Positions 1-10,572 of a DNA stretch of 27,333 bases are shown piece after piece. Source of the stretch: Polysphondylium violaceum (Eukaryota > Evosea > Eumycetozoa > Dictyosteliales > Dictyosteliaceae); the NCBI GenBank assembly GCA_000277445.1, contig AJWJ01000308.1:1-27333 (forward strand), given 5' to 3'. The position numbers and the translations under genes are program-made. Under the pieces are notes generated by a model. That model was not told where the DNA came from and searched no databases. It was given only the letters and a program-made list of their open reading frames with translations. The number at the start of each line of letters is the position of its first letter. The stretch's first letter is position 1.

Positions 1-72
1 TTTTTTTTTTTTTTTTTTCTTAGATTTACCAAATAAATTATTAGAAATATTACCTTTATTAAAACAATCAAA

Positions 73-946
73 ATGGACAATAATACTAATGATATTGAAA
101 GTGAAAATGATAAAGTGAAAGAAGAATGGATAAAGTAATAATAAAAGAAAAATACAAAAAACAATATAAAATATATTAATATAGCAATGATATATATACA
201 ATAGAATTCAAGATGAATTAAGAAATCAATTAATTGAGAAAGATCAACTTTCATTTAATTTAAAAGATAATACATTGAAATACATTGGTGGTGTAGATAT
301 TAGTTTTGTAAAGGATAATCAAGAGGATGCATGTGCTTGTTTAGTCGTTTTGGAGTATCCTACAATGAAGATAGTCTATCAAGATATAGAATTCATTAAA
401 CTCGAATTACCCTATATACCGGGTTTCTTGGCATTTAGAGAAACACCATTCTTGATACAATTGATTGATAGATTAAAACAATCGCAAGACAATAGTAAAT
501 TCTTACCTCAGGTGATCATTGTCGATGGCAATGGTATTCTCCATCCACGATCATTTGGATTAGCATCTCATTTGGGTGTATTGATCGATATACCAACCAT
601 AGGTATCGGTAAAACATTCTTTCACGTTGATGGATTAAATGCAAAAGATGTAAAGAAACAAGTGGAACTCTCTTGTCACAAGGGTGGTGATTTCATAGAG
701 TTAAAAGGTGAAAGTGGTAAAGTATGGGGACTGGCATTACAAAGTAATGATGATAGTAAAAACCCAATCTATGTATCAATAGGTCATCGTATATCTTTAG
801 AAACAAGTCTAGAAATTATTAAAACCACTACAAAATATAGAGTTCCTGAGCCTGTACGACAAGCTGATTTAAAATCGAGAGAATTTATTAGACTTCATTT
901 TAATAATACTACTAGTAGTAGTAATAGTAATAGTAGTAGTAAATAA
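73..946 (+). CDS. Endonuclease V (two exons)
   Basis: Endonuclease V homolog, which in this family cuts one nucleotide 3' of inosine (DNA in bacteria, mainly RNA in animals). Exons are 73-134 and 205-946, joined over a 70-bp GT-AG intron in correct phase, giving about 267 residues. The first exon supplies the conserved EEWIKIQDEL helix, so the start is the ATG at 73. Family motifs seen: GGVDISF with the first catalytic Asp (about residue 52), YIPGFLAFRE with the catalytic Glu (about 100), IIVDGNGILHPR with the second Asp (about 128), PTIGIGKT, the SIGHRISLETSL block and the VPEPVRQAD block. All acidic metal ligands are kept, so it should be active. The C-terminus is a Ser/Asn low-complexity tail. 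A T tract precedes the gene. Confidence 0.95.
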
Positions 947-999
947 TAATAATAAAAAACATATCATTGTACAATACACATAAATTATGAGTATAATTG

Positions 1000-1047
1000 T
1001 CTTTTTTTTTTTTATTTTTTTTTTATTTTTTTTTTTATTTTTTTTTT
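1000..1047. repeat. Interrupted oligo-T tract
   Basis: A run of T blocks broken by single A residues lies between the endonuclease V stop and the proteasome gene. Such tracts are typical of dictyostelid intergenic and promoter DNA. No coding signal is seen in it. Confidence 0.75.
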
Positions 1048-1160
1048 CAAAAAAATTGATCTTCATCAAAACCCCACTAATTTCATTTTTTTAATATTTC
1101 ATTTTTTTTCTTTATTATTTGTACATATTATTTTTTATTACTCTCTATATAATACACACA

Positions 1161-2102
1161 ATGCAACAACATGTTAGTTTCCCAGTTTTTGGTCAAAACG
1201 ACTACTTTAACTATAAAAACCCACAAACTTTAGAAAATAGAATGCCTGTTGTTGATGCTAAAAAAAAGACTCAGTATGTAGAGAAAAAGATTCAAATCTA
1301 GGGTTAGATAATCACAAACGAATAAAGTAATATATTAATACATCACATCAATATCTATCTAAAACAGAGATCCAATTGTTACAGGTACTTCAGTTATTGC
1401 TATTAAATATAATGGTGGTGTTGTTATGGGTACCGATATGTTATGTTCATATGGTTCACTTGCTAGATTCAATTCTATTCAAAGAATGGAAAAGTTTGGT
1501 AGCTACACTATTATTGGTGCTGGTGGTGAATTGAGTGATTTCCAATCACTTTCAAATACTCTTAACGATTTAGTGTATGTAATATATTATTTTGTTGTTG
1601 ATGAATAACTATGGCAAATATTAATCTTTTTACTTTATATAGAACTCTTGATCATTGTATTGATGATGGATCAAAACTTAGTCCATCAGAAATTTATAAT
1701 TATGTAGCTCGTGTTATGTATAATCATAGAAACAAAGGAGATCCACTTTGGAACAGCTTAGTAGTGATGGGATATCAAAATGGATCAAGCTTTTTAGGTA
1801 AAGTAGATTTGGTTGGTACTTGTTTTAAGGATGATATCGTTTGTACTGGTTATGGTGCTCATATTGCTCTTCCATTGATGAGAAAAGCAGCATTGGATAA
1901 TCCAAATATGAATTTAGAACAAGCTAAAAAATTAATTGAGGATTGTTTAAGAGTACTTTTTTACAGAGATGCCAGATCATCTAAAAAAATTCAAATCTCT
2001 GTTGCAAATGAAAATGGTCTTGAAATTTCTGAACCAATTGAATTGGATACTTATATGTGGCAATCTGGAGAGGCTGCTGTTAAATCATTCTCTCAAGTTT
2101 AA
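1161..2102 (+). CDS. psmB4: 20S proteasome subunit beta type 4 (beta-7 position)
   Basis: Beta-ring subunit of the 20S proteasome core. Exons are 1161-1273, 1368-1574 and 1643-2102; introns of 94 and 68 bp are GT-AG and in phase, giving about 259 residues. Diagnostic matches to the PSMB4 family are PIVTGTSVIAIKYNGGVV, GSLARFNSIQRM, NPLWN-like DPLWNSLVVMGY, TGYGAHIALPLMR and VLFYRDARS. In this family the subunit is processed but not catalytic, and its C-terminal arm holds the two beta rings together; the N-terminal segment before TQDP is probably the propeptide. I chose the ATG at 1161 (MQQHVSFP) rather than an upstream one at 1119, whose added peptide is hydrophobic and T-rich like intergenic DNA. 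An AATAAA signal follows near 2276. Confidence 0.96.
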
Positions 2103-2400
2103 AAGAGTAGTAATAATAATAATAATAATAATATTTAATTAAACAAACACTATTAGGTTTCTATAAACTATGTAAACAAAACAAATGAAGAGAATGATTA
2201 TATAATCTATTCTTTAATCACCCACCCATCACCCTTTGCTTTCTCAATTCAAAACAAACAAAAGTACTATTGTTAAAATAAACTATATAATTCTACATAA
2301 ATATTTTGTTTAATCTCTTTATTTTGGAACTACATATGTTCATCAAAGGTATTTTATATTTTTTAATCTAATCAAAAATGAACAAAATTTTGTTTTTGTC

Positions 2401-2499
2401 AATGTCGTTGATTAACCACGGGTGTGAGTTTATTTTTATCAATTTTTAAAAATAGAACATGTTTCATTCATCACAACATATGTGGTTAATTATGACATT
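2401..2499. repeat. Imperfect inverted repeat with 62-nt spacer
   Basis: The left arm at 2401-2419 (AATGTCGTTGATTAACCAC) and the right arm at 2482-2499 (GTGGTTAATTATGACATT) are inverted copies. The inner nine bases and the outer six bases match exactly; three to four middle bases differ. The G/T box GGGTGTG lies at 2420-2426 beside the left arm. It could be paired binding sites for a dimeric factor controlling the EF-hand gene, or a hairpin in a transcript. Function is inference. Confidence 0.6.
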
Positions 2500-2581
2500 C
2501 TATAATTAGGATTGAATTTTTATTATTTTTTTTTTTTTAATATAATATAAAATATTATTAATGTTGTTCTATTGAAAAAAG

Positions 2582-2589
2582 TATAAATA
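2582..2589 (+). promoter_or_regulatory. TATA box of the EF-hand gene
   Basis: A TATAAATA octamer lies about 65 bases before the ATG at 2652, just downstream of an A/T tract. That spacing fits a dictyostelid core promoter with a short 5' UTR. Confidence 0.5.
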
Positions 2590-2651
2590 GTTAATCCCCA
2601 AAGGAATTAAGTTTTATTACAATTAATTAGGTATAAAACAAATTAAATAAA

Positions 2652-3167
2652 ATGGGTAGATTAAGAGATTCTATTAAATTTTTGGACAGCTGTGATTTCT
2701 CAGGTGACAAAGCTATTGACAAACAAGAGTTGTCAAGAGTTTTAAGGGAAAAGAAATGTGAAAATGTTGATCTAGTCGTTGAATATATTTTCAAACTATG
2801 TGACAAAAATGGTGATAATAAACTTATTGCAAGTGAAATTCAAAAGGTAAATATTACAGAAAGTTATATTAAATATTGATAATATATTAATCCAATAATG
2901 TTTTGTAAATAGAATGTTAGCAGATTAAAGCAATACACTAGTAATGAAGACATTGCCAAGAAATGTGCTATTTTATTGGCCAAAGCTGATTCTAATGGTG
3001 ATCAAAAATTGAATGAAAAAGAATTGGAAAAATATTTATCTGAAAATGGTGAAGATTTCCCATCTTTGGAGGCTTTTGTTATTTTAGATGAATTTGATGT
3101 CAACAAAAACGGATTCCTTGAAATGGGTGAATTACGTAAATATGTCAAGGGTAAAGTCGAACAATAA
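2652..3167 (+). CDS. Four EF-hand calcium-binding protein (CBP/calfumirin-like)
   Basis: Small calcium sensor or buffer. Exons are 2652-2846 and 2913-3167 with a 66-bp phase-0 GT-AG intron, giving 149 residues. It has four complete EF-hand loops: DFSGDKAIDKQE (residues 15-26), DKNGDNKLIASE (51-62), DSNGDQKLNEKE (91-102) and DVNKNGFLEMGE (127-138). Each keeps acidic or polar ligands at loop positions 1, 3, 5, 9 or water-mediated equivalents and Glu at 12, so all four could bind calcium. The intron falls between EF2 and EF3. Size and layout fit the dictyostelid CBP family, which has many members, several developmentally regulated; I cannot say which member this is. It is not calmodulin: the linker and loop sequences differ clearly. 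Confidence 0.93.
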
Positions 3168-3585
3168 GTCTAACTCTTTCGTCGTGGTCAAGTTAATCTT
3201 TTTTAAAACAATCTATAAAAAAAATCATCATTATTCTTTCTTACTTGTCCCTTTTAATAAATATTAAAATTTCATAAATGTTAAATGTATCCATGGTTTA
3301 TTTTTTGATGTTCTTGTATAGGATATTTGCTGATGACACGCAACCCCCAGAGAAATTGTTTGAAAATTCTTTTTTTTTAAAAAATTATTTTTGATTTTTT
3401 AAAAATTTGTGTTAGTCGTATCTCCATCTCTTTTGTCATATTATTATCTCAACGCGATAGAGTGATTTTACCACCACATCCTCTCTCACTCTCTCACGAT
3501 TGTTGTAAACTATAAACACTCATCATACATTATATAAATACACACCCTATTATAGTATATACTTCTATATACAATAGAGAGAATA
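3168..3585. other. Intergenic region upstream of the HPS5-like gene
   Basis: No gene is seen in these 418 bp. The region contains an AATAAA for the EF-hand transcript near 3256, A/T tracts, a CT-rich stretch around 3480-3500 (repeated CTCTCACT) and a TATATAAATA-type TATA element near 3532, about 50 bases before the ATG. Confidence 0.5.
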
Positions 3586-6500
3586 ATGACTGCCTTGTTT
3601 GTTATTGATGATTTAGATAATGTATTATCACCAATAGGTGGTAGTGGTAGAGTTAAATATACTTGTTTAGATGTTTCATCTCGGTATCTAGCTTTAGGTG
3701 CAAATACTGGTAGTCTATACTTTTTTGAAAAGAAAGTTGTATCTACTTTTATAAATAAGAAACAATTTGAACAACAGCAACAACAGCAACAGCAACAAGT
3801 ATTTAATAATGATAATTTATCATTTACACAAATATTATCATTTAATGATACAATTAGAGATCAAATTACAATGATCAAAATCAATCCAATCAATGATAAT
3901 CTAATTGCCATAGCTACACATAAAACAGTATACATTATCGAACCAAACATCACTATTCGTAGAGAAAAAGAAAAGATATTGGCAAAGATGACTGATCATC
4001 CCAAAGACTCTGAAATCACTACAATGGTGTGGAGTCATTGTGGTCAATATCTATTTAGTGCTGATGATACAGGTAACATCTATTGTTGCTCAATAGGTAA
4101 AGCTAGAAAGACTATATTTTCATTTAGTGCTGAATTGGTGTATAAATGCGATAGTAGATTGGTTCAATTGGATTTAATACCTGCCATACCAAGTTCAACA
4201 TTGATAGCAGATGCTCAAATCTCAATACCCACACCAGCACCAACAAACACTGTTCAATCTAGTAATCAACAACAACCATCAACATCAATATCAACACAAC
4301 ATAATTCAATTACAATTAGTTTAATGGCATCAACATTAACCAAGTCCTCAGTGATTAGTTATCAGATATCGACCACTACCTACAGTGGTAAAACTATACT
4401 AGTCGTACAAATTGGTAAAAAGCTGAGAGACAATACTAAACAGGGTGCATGTTTTCATCCCTATTACAAGAGTTCAGTCTATACATCTAGACCAGGCAAA
4501 AGATTGTGGTTGGCGGATCCTGTCGATGGCACTGTAATGACAACTATGAATTTTACACCAAACGCAGATGAGCAATCATCCATTATCAAACCAAAACTAT
4601 TCCTTCCATCATCATCGTCAACACCAAATGAAGTGGCCAATAGTCATACTATTCCCCTAGTGTTTTCAAAACTATTACCATTTGGTAATTATTTGGTCAG
4701 TTGGGATGAAAGATCATTGTTGTTGATTGATTTAAATGAAGTTGAAATTTTAGATTGGAAATTAGAAGTTAATCAAATATTTGATCTCTGTGTGTTTGAA
4801 GGCTCAATCTATGTTTTGCATGGTCTAAATAGATCAGTGTCTAGAGTAAATTCATCAATTCCATTGGCTATTTTACCTACTCTTGTCAATAATACATCAG
4901 TAATAGAAGATAATGTTGCAGAACAACAAATAGATTCAACAGATCAAAGCAAAGTAAAAGAAGACACCTTTGTACCAGTAGTAGTAATAGATGAAAAACA
5001 AATAGATAACAATGAAACAAAGACTATAGAAGACGATCAATCTTTATCTCTATCTATTGAACCAAATGGTAAATATATATTAATTTTAATCGATAAATGA
5101 AACTAATATTTATTTATACAATAATATTATTATAGATATAGATAGTCCATCAATTAGTACTTGTAATGGAGATGCAAATAGTGAAATTGAATCTAATACA
5201 ACATCAATGGCTGATCAACCATCATCATCAACATCAACATCATTATCAGTATCAAATGATTCTTTAACTTTAAATGAAGATAATAATAACAACAACAACA
5301 ATAATAATAATAATAATAATAATCATATAGATATAATATCATCATCTGCAATTCCCAAAGTAATTTCAAAAGAAAATTTATTTTCAGATATTCAATTATC
5401 ATCTGAACCACTTATATCTAAAGAACCCTCTCTTTCTTCAAACTCTACGAGTAATACTGTTAGAAAAGTAATTAAAAAGAAAAAGATCAAAATACCCTCA
5501 ACAACTACACAAGAATCAACTACTATTAATGATAATAATAATAATAATGTGACAACTACAAATAGTACCACAACAACAGATACGATAAAAGTAGCAGAAC
5601 AATTATTTGATGAATCACCATCTTCAACAAGTGCACCTCCTAAAGAAAAGAGAACAGTTATTATTAAAAAGAAAGTTATTAAAAAGCCTTCATCAAGCTC
5701 AATTCCTATTCCCGCTACTGACGTATCACTAAATAAAGAAACACTTAGTACATCTGAAATAACAATACCAACTATAGAAACACCACCAGTACCAGTACCG
5801 GTACCAATACCAACAACACAAACAATACCAACACCATCAGCATCACCATCAACAACAAATACACCAGCACCAACATCGAATAATATCCAAGGATTTATTC
5901 AATCAATAAACAAAACCTCTCTTCAAGAAATTAAACAATTTGCAATTAAAATTCAAAAACAAACAAATGATATAAAGACTGATATAGCTCACAAGATTTT
6001 GGGTCAAACTATTGAAGAAAGTAACAGTACTACTACATCAACACCAACAACATTAGACACAACTACAACAACAGCAACTACAACCACACCAACAGAACCA
6101 ATAGCAATCACACCAACAAATAATTTAAATTCATCAACATCAGAATTAACACCACCCAATGGATCACCATCATTAAATTCAATAAATAGTAAAGAACAAA
6201 GTCAATTGGAATTGTTGGATAAATTAACCAAACAAACTCATGAAGCATTGATTCAATTCAAAAACAATAGAGGCGCTTGCAAAAAGATAGAGAATTCATT
6301 CTTTTCAATGTTGTCCATTTGGTTAAACTCTTTTAATTCATTGGACTATGTTCAACCAAACGAACAAATCAATGATATCATAACCACTTGTTTTATCTAT
6401 GGTATTAATTTGGCAGGTACAAGTGATTGTGGATTAAACTCAACTTCAACAAGCAAACTATGTCGATGTTGGGATCAATACAAAGCCTGTGATTTCATTA

Positions 6501-8014
6501 AAAAGTATTTCACTTATCTTGTAACCAATCGTGTGTATAAATATTGCAATGTTGATCGATATCAACAACACCAACAAATATGGGATAACTGTATCAATAG
6601 TCTATTGGAAATGGAATCATTTTTAAAATATGAATCAAAGATAATATCAACATTGAATCAATATATCGATGAAAACGACGCCATGTCTTGTATTAAATTT
6701 ATGTCTGTTCATCTCGATGACTATGGATTACTATTTAGATATATTGACCAATTGATTGAAATGGAACCAGAAGCTGCCACAAAATTCTATGCAGAACGTT
6801 ATCCAATTATACAACCATACAATGTAATCAAAGATGATGGGAGTACAAATATTAAAATTCAAGTAGATTATCTTGATAATCTAATGAAATATCATCCTCA
6901 ATGTAAATCAAATTTAGATTTAATGAAACAATGGTTTATTTGTAATATTAAATTTTCTTGTCCACCAAAGAATCATTTATTTAACAATAGTAATACTCCA
7001 AAATGTCACTCACATAAAATACAATGGCAACAAAGATCAATATTATTAGATATTATACATGTAATTTTACAAGATAACAATAGTAATAATAGTAATAATA
7101 ATAGTAGTAGCAATCATATTAAATCATTTGAAACAATTTGTATGGAATATGGGTTCTTTGAAGGTTTATATCAAATTTTAACCCATCTTTATAGTGTATA
7201 TTGTTCATTAAAATTTATTGGAGATCATCAATCCATTATTGACGAAACTGCAAACAAGTTAATCAAACTTACAATTCAAACTGATAATTTAGATGGCTTT
7301 AAAAAATTCATGATCAATAATAGTAATAAGAATTATTGGATATATGTTTTAGAAATTTATAAAGACCAAAATGATAATAATAATGAAAATGAAAATGAAA
7401 ATGATGAAAGTAATAATAATCAAGATTATGATATTTCAAAACAATGTATTGTTGAAATGATGGGTAATTCAATTGGACCATTGGAAACTATTGAATTAAT
7501 TTATAAATATTGTCCATTATTATTGGAAAATACAAAATTACCCTCAAACATTATCGCCCAATGGATTAAAGTTGGCAAATGGTCAATATTTGAAAGATCA
7601 AAACTATCCTATGATATTTTATCCTTACTAGATAGTCATTTATGGATAAAGAAACCATCTACTTTATCCCCTCAAATTTTATCTTTAATTGGCACTGAAA
7701 TTGATCCAACACTACCAAACCATCCATTCTCTTCAACATCAACATCAACATCAACAACAACATTGTATTCTGAATTTGGATTAATACCACAATTTTTTGA
7801 AGATAATTCAAGAAGACATTGGGGTGTTGAAACTGATTTACATACTGGTCAATGTCCAATTTGTACTCTACCCTTGGTTGAAAATCCTGAATCAAGCTTT
7901 TTAGGCTCAACTCCTGCCACCGTTATTGTTTTCCCTCATTGTAGTCACGCCTATCATCAATGTTGTATCGAAGAAAACTCTCAAAGTTGTTCCCTATGTT
8001 TTTCAAAAAGATAA
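3586..8014 (+). CDS. HPS5-like BLOC-2 subunit with C-terminal RING-H2 finger
   Basis: Homolog of HPS5, a BLOC-2 subunit that in animals directs cargo to lysosome-related organelles. Exons are 3586-5068 and 5136-8014 (67-bp intron, phase 1), about 1453 residues. N-terminal WD40-type propeller: YTCLDVSSRYLALGANTGSL, EITTMVWSHCGQYLFSADD, and GACFHPYYKSSVYTSRPGKR, the strongest match to HPS5 (GACF..ARPG). A Ser/Thr/Asn-rich linker (about 495-850) follows, holding two Lys-rich stretches (VIKKKKIKIP and IIKKKVIKKP). The helical part keeps HPS5 blocks: CDFIKKYFTYL (about 946), HSHKIQWQ, YGFFEGLYQI and a late MGNSIGP block. Residues 1401-1449 form CPIC-x25-CxHxxHxxC-x7-CxxC, a full RING-H2 set that I do not recall in animal HPS5. 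TECPR2 shares the propeller style, but the helical half favours HPS5. Confidence 0.85.
7853..8002 (+). other. RING-H2 zinc-finger segment of the HPS5-like protein
   Basis: Eight candidate zinc ligands in cross-brace order: CPIC, then 25 residues, then the Cys and His of HCSH, the His of AYH, the second Cys of QCC, then seven residues and CSLC, ending four residues before the stop. C-terminal RING fingers of this kind are known on the HOPS/CORVET subunits Vps8, Vps11, Vps18 and Vps41. The frame is continuous with the helical HPS5 part and there is no intron between them. Confidence 0.85.
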
Positions 8015-8300
8015 GATTTTTTAAAAAAAATAAATATCTCTCAAACATAACCTATTTATAATCATCATCATATTTATTTCATGTACTTGTAATTATTTAG
8101 TAATAGCATCCCCAACAGTCCAAAACTTTTTTTTTATAATTTGATCACTTTCAAAGAAAAATCAAATCATCCAATCAAAAAAAATGGATAAAAAAAAATT
8201 AAAATAAAAACTTCAAAAAAAGCGGGTGGGGGGGATATAAATAATATCATTACACATACACAATCGATTTAATTATCTCTTTTTAAATCTATAGAAAATA
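8015..8300 (+). promoter_or_regulatory. Promoter region of the CH-domain gene with G-rich box
   Basis: A GGGTGGGGGGG run at 8224-8234 is directly followed by ATATAAATAATA (TATA-like, 8236-8247), about 55 bases before the ATG at 8301. G-rich boxes of this shape resemble the G-boxes bound by the dictyostelid factor GBF. The same interval holds the AATAAA of the HPS5-like transcript near 8028. Binding itself is inference. Confidence 0.45.
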
Positions 8301-10383
8301 ATGTTGTTTGATAAAGACAGCATTATAGGTGATATATCAATAGATAAACTAGATCATTTAATTGAATCACTAGAGAAGGATGTATCAAAATTAGAAAAGG
8401 AATTAGAGATTCTATATGAAGATTCTCATAATAAATCTAGCAATCGAAATGAAAGGTTCAATTATACAAATGATTTAGATCAATTATCAAAATCTATTAT
8501 ATATCAATTTGAAAAAGAATCTTTATCATCTTTAAACAATAACAACAATACCACCACTGTAACTTTATCATCCTCATCAACGAGTATAAATGACTCTGCT
8601 ACTGATCTAATAGATGATAATCAAGAAGAAATCTTAAGATCAGAAACTAATGATAGTAGTAATAACAATAATAATATAGAATCGAGTAAAAACAATGTAA
8701 AATATAATAGTAATATCAATCAAGATTCAACCATTATTTTAGATAATGTTATTCATATAAATACATCATTTCATAATAAGGTAAATGATATTAGTCTTGA
8801 ATTTAAATCAATAAAGAAACATAAACAACAACATCAACAAAATAATGAAAACAAATGTTTAAATTGTTTAATATCATCTCAATTACATCATAGAGATCAA
8901 CCACAACAACAACAACATCCCTATCATTTACAATATCAACAGCAACACCAACAACAACTAACTAATAATCTATCATCAAACTCAACATCTACTTCATCAT
9001 CAACCCTACTATCACCATCTACTTCAAATAGTAATTTTAATGCGAGTAATCAAATATCAACTATATCAACGATAAAAGAATTTAGTGAATGGAGATCACT
9101 TATTGATGATGAAGTCATTGAATTGTATAGTTTAATTAAAGAATTGAAAACTAAATTACCACCTATACCCTCACCACCCTCATCCCCTCAAATTCCAAAT
9201 AGAGACGATTCAATCAATGATGCTCCTGCCTCACCTATTCTAAGTGGTAAAACTAGACACAAAGAACTATATATGCATAATAATACCTTTACAAACCTTT
9301 TACAACTTAAAAATGATTTAGTTGGTATATTAAAAAATCCCTTCTTTAAAAATAATAATAATAATGAGAATGATAACAAAAATAGTAATATTACAACAGC
9401 TATTAATAATAGTACAATCATCTCAAACACATATATTACAATTACACCTGATAATAATAATAATAGTAATAATAACAAGATAAATAATTTATCAAATATT
9501 ATAAACGACAACATTGTTACTAGCGCCATCGTCACCAACAATAATAATAATAATAATATTACAACTATTCCAGAAGAAGATACTAATCAATCAAAATCAG
9601 CACCAAACTCACCAGCAAAATCAAGAAGAGAACGTCCTCCATCACCCACATTATCACCAGCTAGAGGTAGAGCCAATTCTGCTGAAAGATCATTAGTGCA
9701 TACCAAATCCACTAATAATCTTCTCCAAAATAATAATATCAATAGTAATAATAACAACATTAATAATAGCAATATAAAATCATCACACTTAAACTCAACA
9801 CCACAATCATCACCAGCCAAATCAAACAAATTTGTAATTAGAGCCATTCAACCAAACTCACCAGTATTTTCACCAAGTAAAACAAATAATTATTATTATA
9901 AACTATCAGAACTTGATCAAGAGAAATGCGAGGAAGAAATTAAAGCTTGGATTCAAAAGCTTTTAAATAGCGATCTAAGTGAAACAAGTCCACATCTTCC
10001 AAACTCATCACCATTATCTCATCATTTAAGATCAGGTGTTATTTTATGTCAGTAAGTATTAAAACGAATAAATATTCATATTTTTAAAATACTAACTCCC
10101 CTATAGAGTTATAAATTCAATTAGACCAAATACGATAAAGAAAATAAATCTTACACCAACACCATTCCTTCAAATGGAAAATATAGCTCACTTTTTACAA
10201 GCATGTGAGAATTTGGGTGTAGATAAAAAAGATTTATTCCACTCTTTGGATTTGTATGAAATGAAAAATATGAAATCAGTGGTTGCAACCATTTACTCAT
10301 TGGCTAGATCAACTCATAAAATTGATGATTTAAGAAATAGTATATTTACAAATAATACCAATCCTCTTAATCAATCCTCATAA
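8301..10383 (+). CDS. Coiled-coil and C-terminal calponin-homology (CH) domain protein
   Basis: Likely actin- or cytoskeleton-associated protein; no named ortholog recognised. Exons are 8301-10051 and 10107-10383, joined over a 55-bp intron (GTAAGT donor, CTATAG acceptor) in phase, about 675 residues. Residues about 14-45 form a predicted coiled coil (LDHLIESLEKDVSKLEKELEIL). The middle is Asn/Ser/Gln-rich with a NKCLNCL motif and many Ser-Pro sites (NSPAK, PPSPTLSPARGR, SSPAKS, NSPVFSPSK), suggesting proline-directed phosphorylation. Residues about 544-660 form one type-3 CH domain: EEEIKAWIQK, SGVILCQVINSIRP, IKKINLTPTPF, MENIAHFLQACENLGV, DLFHSLDLYE. This resembles the single CH of calponin/transgelin and especially LMO7/LIMCH1. 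The CH domain carries a roughly 20-residue Ser/Pro insertion after helix 1. It converges on the V-ATPase gene. Confidence 0.88.
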
Positions 10384-10572
10384 TCAATAAATATAAATAT
10401 AACAATTTATATAAAAGTATTACTATTATTCCTTAATATAACATCTTTTTTGTTTTTTATTTATTTTTTCTTCTTTTTCTTTTAAATTACATTACATGTA
10501 AAAGATCATATAGATATAGATTTTAGATTTATTTTAATTTGAGTTTTAAAAAAAGTTTTTCTTTTTTTGTTT

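Larger units (their letters stand above)
2103..2651. other. Intergenic region upstream of the EF-hand gene
   Basis: No gene is seen in these 549 bp. The region holds the 3' end of the proteasome transcript (AATAAA near 2276), an imperfect inverted repeat (2401-2419 with 2482-2499), a G/T-rich GGGTGTG box just right of its left arm, a T tract, and a TATAAATA at about 2582 that suits the EF-hand promoter. Confidence 0.6.
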
